Shown: positions 6,016 to 8,042 of the stretch, piece by piece | Numbering within the stretch: position 1 is the first letter of the stretch | Layout of the letters: each line of letters begins with the position of its first letter | NCBI GenBank assembly: GCA_015222295.1 | Contig: JADFUZ010000027.1 | Location: 1-8,042, forward strand | DNA: 8,042 nucleotides | Direction of reading: 5' to 3' | From: Chloroflexota bacterium | GTDB taxonomy: Bacteria > Chloroflexota > Dehalococcoidia > GIF9 > AB-539-J10 | The notes under the pieces: generated by a model | Seen by the model: the letters and a program-made list of their open reading frames with translations, nothing else | What the model was told of the DNA's origin: nothing | Databases searched by the model: none | Program-made: the position numbers and the translations under genes

Positions 6016-7401
6016 ATGGCGCAGGAGAAATCAGCTCCACACGATGTTGAAGCTGAAGAGGCAGTGATCGGGTCTCTGCTTATTGACCCCGAGGCCATAG
6101 CGAAGGTGGGAGTGGAGCTCAAGGGGGAGGATTTCTTCGACGAAACGAATCAAGCCATCTACGAAGCCTGTCTGTCGCTCTACCAGCGCAGCGAAGTAAT
6201 AAACCAGATTACGGTAGCTCATGAACTGATGCGCCAGGGCAAGCTGGAGCAAGTCGGTGGGGCTGCCTATCTAAGCCACTTGATATCTATTGTGCCCACG
6301 TCGCTCCACGTCGAATACTATGGTCAGATAGTGTCTAGAATGGCGGTGATGCGGCGTTTGATTGCCGCTGGGGGACAGATTGCGGCTGTTGGTTATGAGG
6401 CGGGACCGGACATCGAAGCCAGCCTGAGCAAGGCCGAAGATTACCTCTTCAAAGTGCGGATGAGGCAGACTTCCCGGGACTTCGTGCCAATCCGCGATGT
6501 CCTGGGTCAGTACTTTGAGGAAGCGGGGCAGCCTGCTGCGCCAGGCGAAGGGCAGCTAGCGTATGTGCTGACCGGATTCGCGGGACTGGACGACCTGCTG
6601 GGAGGTCTACAAAGGTCTGACCTGGTGATTCTGGCCGCCAGACCCAGTCTGGGCAAGACCAGCCTGGCTTTGAACATTGCCAGGAACGCCGCTGTTCAGC
6701 AGGGTGCCTGTGTGGCTCTGTTCAGCCTGGAGATGTCGCGGGAATCGGTGGTGCAACGTCTTCTGGCCGGAGAATCAGGAGTGGATTTCGGGCGTGTGCG
6801 GTGGGCAAGCTTCAGTGAAGATGACGAGGTGAGGATCGTGAAAGCCAGTGGTGTGTTGGCTGAGGCCCCGATCTACATTGATGATTCGCCGCAGATACGG
6901 ACGATGGACATAAGAAGCAAAGCGCGGCGACTTGATCTTGAGCGGAGAATTGACCTGGTGATCCTCGACTACCTGCAACTGATAACCGGCAGCGGCAAGA
7001 ACGAAACCCGCGTCCAGGAACTCAGCTACATAACACGTTCTCTGAAAATGCTGGCCAGGGAGCTGAACGTGCCCTTGTTGGCGGTGTCTCAGCTTAGCCG
7101 AGCTGTGGAGCAGCGGCCATCTCACATTCCCCAGCTTGCCGACCTGCGCGAAAGCGGCACCATCGAGCAGGACGCGGATGTGGTTCTTTTTATTCACAGG
7201 GAGGATGTGTACTCCAAGCCCGAAGAGTGGAACAGGGAGCATGACATAGAGAGGGAGCCCTATCCGCGTGGTATTGCCGATATTTTCGTGTCCAAGCATC
7301 GCAACGGCCCTCTGGGGCAGTTCAAGCTGCGGTTTGTGAACAGGCTGGTCAAGTTCGAGAATCTGGCGATGGAGACCATGGCCGTACCGCAGGAGACCTG
7401 A
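6016..7401 (+). CDS. dnaB: Replicative DNA helicase DnaB
   Basis: This is the hexameric 5'-to-3' helicase that unwinds the replication fork and contacts primase. The 461-residue product has the usual length and no intein. The N-terminal domain opens with PHDVEAEEAVIGSLLIDP (8-25). The RecA-like C-terminal domain has Walker A ARPSLGKTS (208-216), a catalytic-glutamate block FSLEMS (236-241), Walker B DLVILDYLQL (313-322), SQLSRAVEQRP (358-368), DLRESGTIEQDAD (376-388) and an arginine-finger region KHRNGPLG (427-434). All key motifs are intact. The ATG is two bases after the rplI stop, with GAGG inside the end of rplI as ribosome site. A DnaD-domain gene begins one base after its stop. In Bacillus nomenclature the same helicase is called DnaC. 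Confidence 0.98.
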   Translation: MAQEKSAPHDVEAEEAVIGSLLIDPEAIAKVGVELKGEDFFDETNQAIYEACLSLYQRSEVINQITVAHELMRQGKLEQVGGAAYLSHLISIVPTSLHVEYYGQIVSRMAVMRRLIAAGGQIAAVGYEAGPDIEASLSKAEDYLFKVRMRQTSRDFVPIRDVLGQYFEEAGQPAAPGEGQLAYVLTGFAGLDDLLGGLQRSDLVILAARPSLGKTSLALNIARNAAVQQGACVALFSLEMSRESVVQRLLAGESGVDFGRVRWASFSEDDEVRIVKASGVLAEAPIYIDDSPQIRTMDIRSKARRLDLERRIDLVILDYLQLITGSGKNETRVQELSYITRSLKMLARELNVPLLAVSQLSRAVEQRPSHIPQLADLRESGTIEQDADVVLFIHREDVYSKPEEWNREHDIEREPYPRGIADIFVSKHRNGPLGQFKLRFVNRLVKFENLAMETMAVPQET

Positions 7402-7402
7402 G

Positions 7403-8042
7403 ATGCAAGGCCGGCGTTATCCTTCGGTGGCAGCGGGAACTGAGTCCGTCGCTGTGCCCGACTCATTCTTCAGCCAGGCTATGCCGCAACTGAGTGACGT
7501 AGCAGAGCTCAAGGTAATAGTTTGTATCCTGTACCTGTTGAACTGTAGGCGAGACGACCCGCCGTTTGTCACTCACGGTGAGCTTTTGTCAGGGAAGGCT
7601 TCAATGCTTGAGATTGATGGGATCGCACTTCGGCGCGCTCTGGACCGGGCCGTAAGGCACGGAGCGATTCTGCGCTCCACGCTCAAAGTCGATGGTGGTT
7701 GGGAGGAGCTGTACTTTGCCAACACAGAATCGGGCAGGGAAGCCCTGGATAAGGTCGGGAGTGGCGAACTCTCGCGCTGGAAAGAGAGAGGAGCCCGGAA
7801 GTCGAGTCCGGCAAACGTTTTTGCTCTTTATGAGCAGAACATAGGGATAATTACGCCGATGATAGCTGAAGAGCTGAAGGAAGCTGAAAAGCTGTATGCG
7901 CCGGACTGGATCGAGGAAGCTTTCAAGGAAGCGGTCATCATGAACAAGCGCAATTGGAAATACGTTAGCCGCATTCTCGAACGCTGGGCCAGGGAGGGCA
8001 AGGACAGTGGAGAGAATAGACCGGGTGCTAAAGCGCGTAGCC
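7403..8042 (+). CDS. DnaD-domain replication protein (3' partial)
   Basis: The frame starts at ATG 7403, one base after the dnaB stop, with AGGAG seven bases upstream. It stays open for 213 codons to the window edge. Residues about 20-120 resemble a winged-helix-type N-terminal region, as in DnaD-like proteins. Residues 138-198 form a DnaD C-terminal domain: NVFALYEQNIG-ITPMIAEEL, then APDWIEEAFKEAV and NKRNWKYVSRILERW. The last part contains the family's YxxxIxxxW motif exactly (Y187, I191, W195). In Firmicutes such proteins remodel origin DNA and help bring the helicase and its loader to the origin or to restart sites. Tight coupling to dnaB supports a primosome role here. Beyond residue 200 the chain is basic and probably disordered. 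The C-terminal end is not in the window, and whether a DnaI-type loader follows cannot be seen. Confidence 0.9.
   Translation, partial: MQGRRYPSVAAGTESVAVPDSFFSQAMPQLSDVAELKVIVCILYLLNCRRDDPPFVTHGELLSGKASMLEIDGIALRRALDRAVRHGAILRSTLKVDGGWEELYFANTESGREALDKVGSGELSRWKERGARKSSPANVFALYEQNIGIITPMIAEELKEAEKLYAPDWIEEAFKEAVIMNKRNWKYVSRILERWAREGKDSGENRPGAKARS

Noticed and set aside
5276..6040. Long minus-strand frame of 254 codons across rplI.
   Set aside because: It is antisense to a fully conserved L9 gene, has a Pro/Leu/Ser-rich shadow composition and conflicts with the promoter at 5251-5279.
6775..7299. Minus-strand frame of 174 codons inside dnaB.
   Set aside because: It is antisense to the Walker B and arginine-finger region of DnaB; a mirror effect of codon bias.

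Overview
The window holds ten protein-coding genes that I am confident of. Seven are on the minus strand (about 1-5200) and three on the plus strand (5561 to the right edge), divided by a divergent control region. All are bacterial. No RNA genes, insertion sequences, CRISPR arrays or prophage genes are visible. Small gaps, start/stop overlaps and uniform codon use point to ordinary chromosome. A DnaD-domain protein follows the replicative helicase, an L32 with four cysteines is present, and HypA/HypB/HypF maturation genes sit behind housekeeping genes. Together these suggest an anaerobic hydrogenase-bearing bacterium outside the Proteobacteria. A Chloroflexota (Dehalococcoidia-like) origin is my best guess, but it rests on gene content only.

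Minus-strand block, in transcription order from right to left: a YceD/DUF177 protein (4775-5200), rpmF (4563-4760), fabD (3616-4563), nusB (3176-3613), hypA (2812-3153), hypB (2123-2809) and hypF (2014 off the left edge). Most junctions are 0-22 bases. A good sigma-70-type promoter (TTGAAA, 17 bp, TATACT; 5251-5279) lies just upstream of the first gene, so the block reads as one operon. It joins ribosome assembly (YceD, L32), malonyl loading for fatty acid synthesis (FabD), rRNA antitermination (NusB) and [NiFe]-hydrogenase maturation (HypA/HypB for nickel, HypF for the CN ligands). The one sizeable gap, 108 bases between hypB and hypF, contains a strong stem-loop and a 10-bp palindrome at the hypF start.

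Central region (5201-5560): it holds the minus-strand promoter and a plus-strand extended -10 element (TGCTATAAT, 5468-5476). It also holds a short reading frame with coding-like composition that ends in a 4-base overlap with the rplI start.

Plus-strand block: rplI (ribosomal protein L9), dnaB (replicative helicase) and a DnaD-domain gene cut by the right edge, almost certainly one transcript. The rplI-dnaB pair is widespread. The DnaD-like gene behind it suggests a Firmicutes-style helicase-recruitment protein made together with the helicase.

I found no clear new defence or mobile system. The points most worth checking are the short ORF before rplI, the loss of the HypB metal-site histidine, the shortened C-terminus of YceD, the hypB-hypF gap and the attachment of hyp genes to a housekeeping operon.
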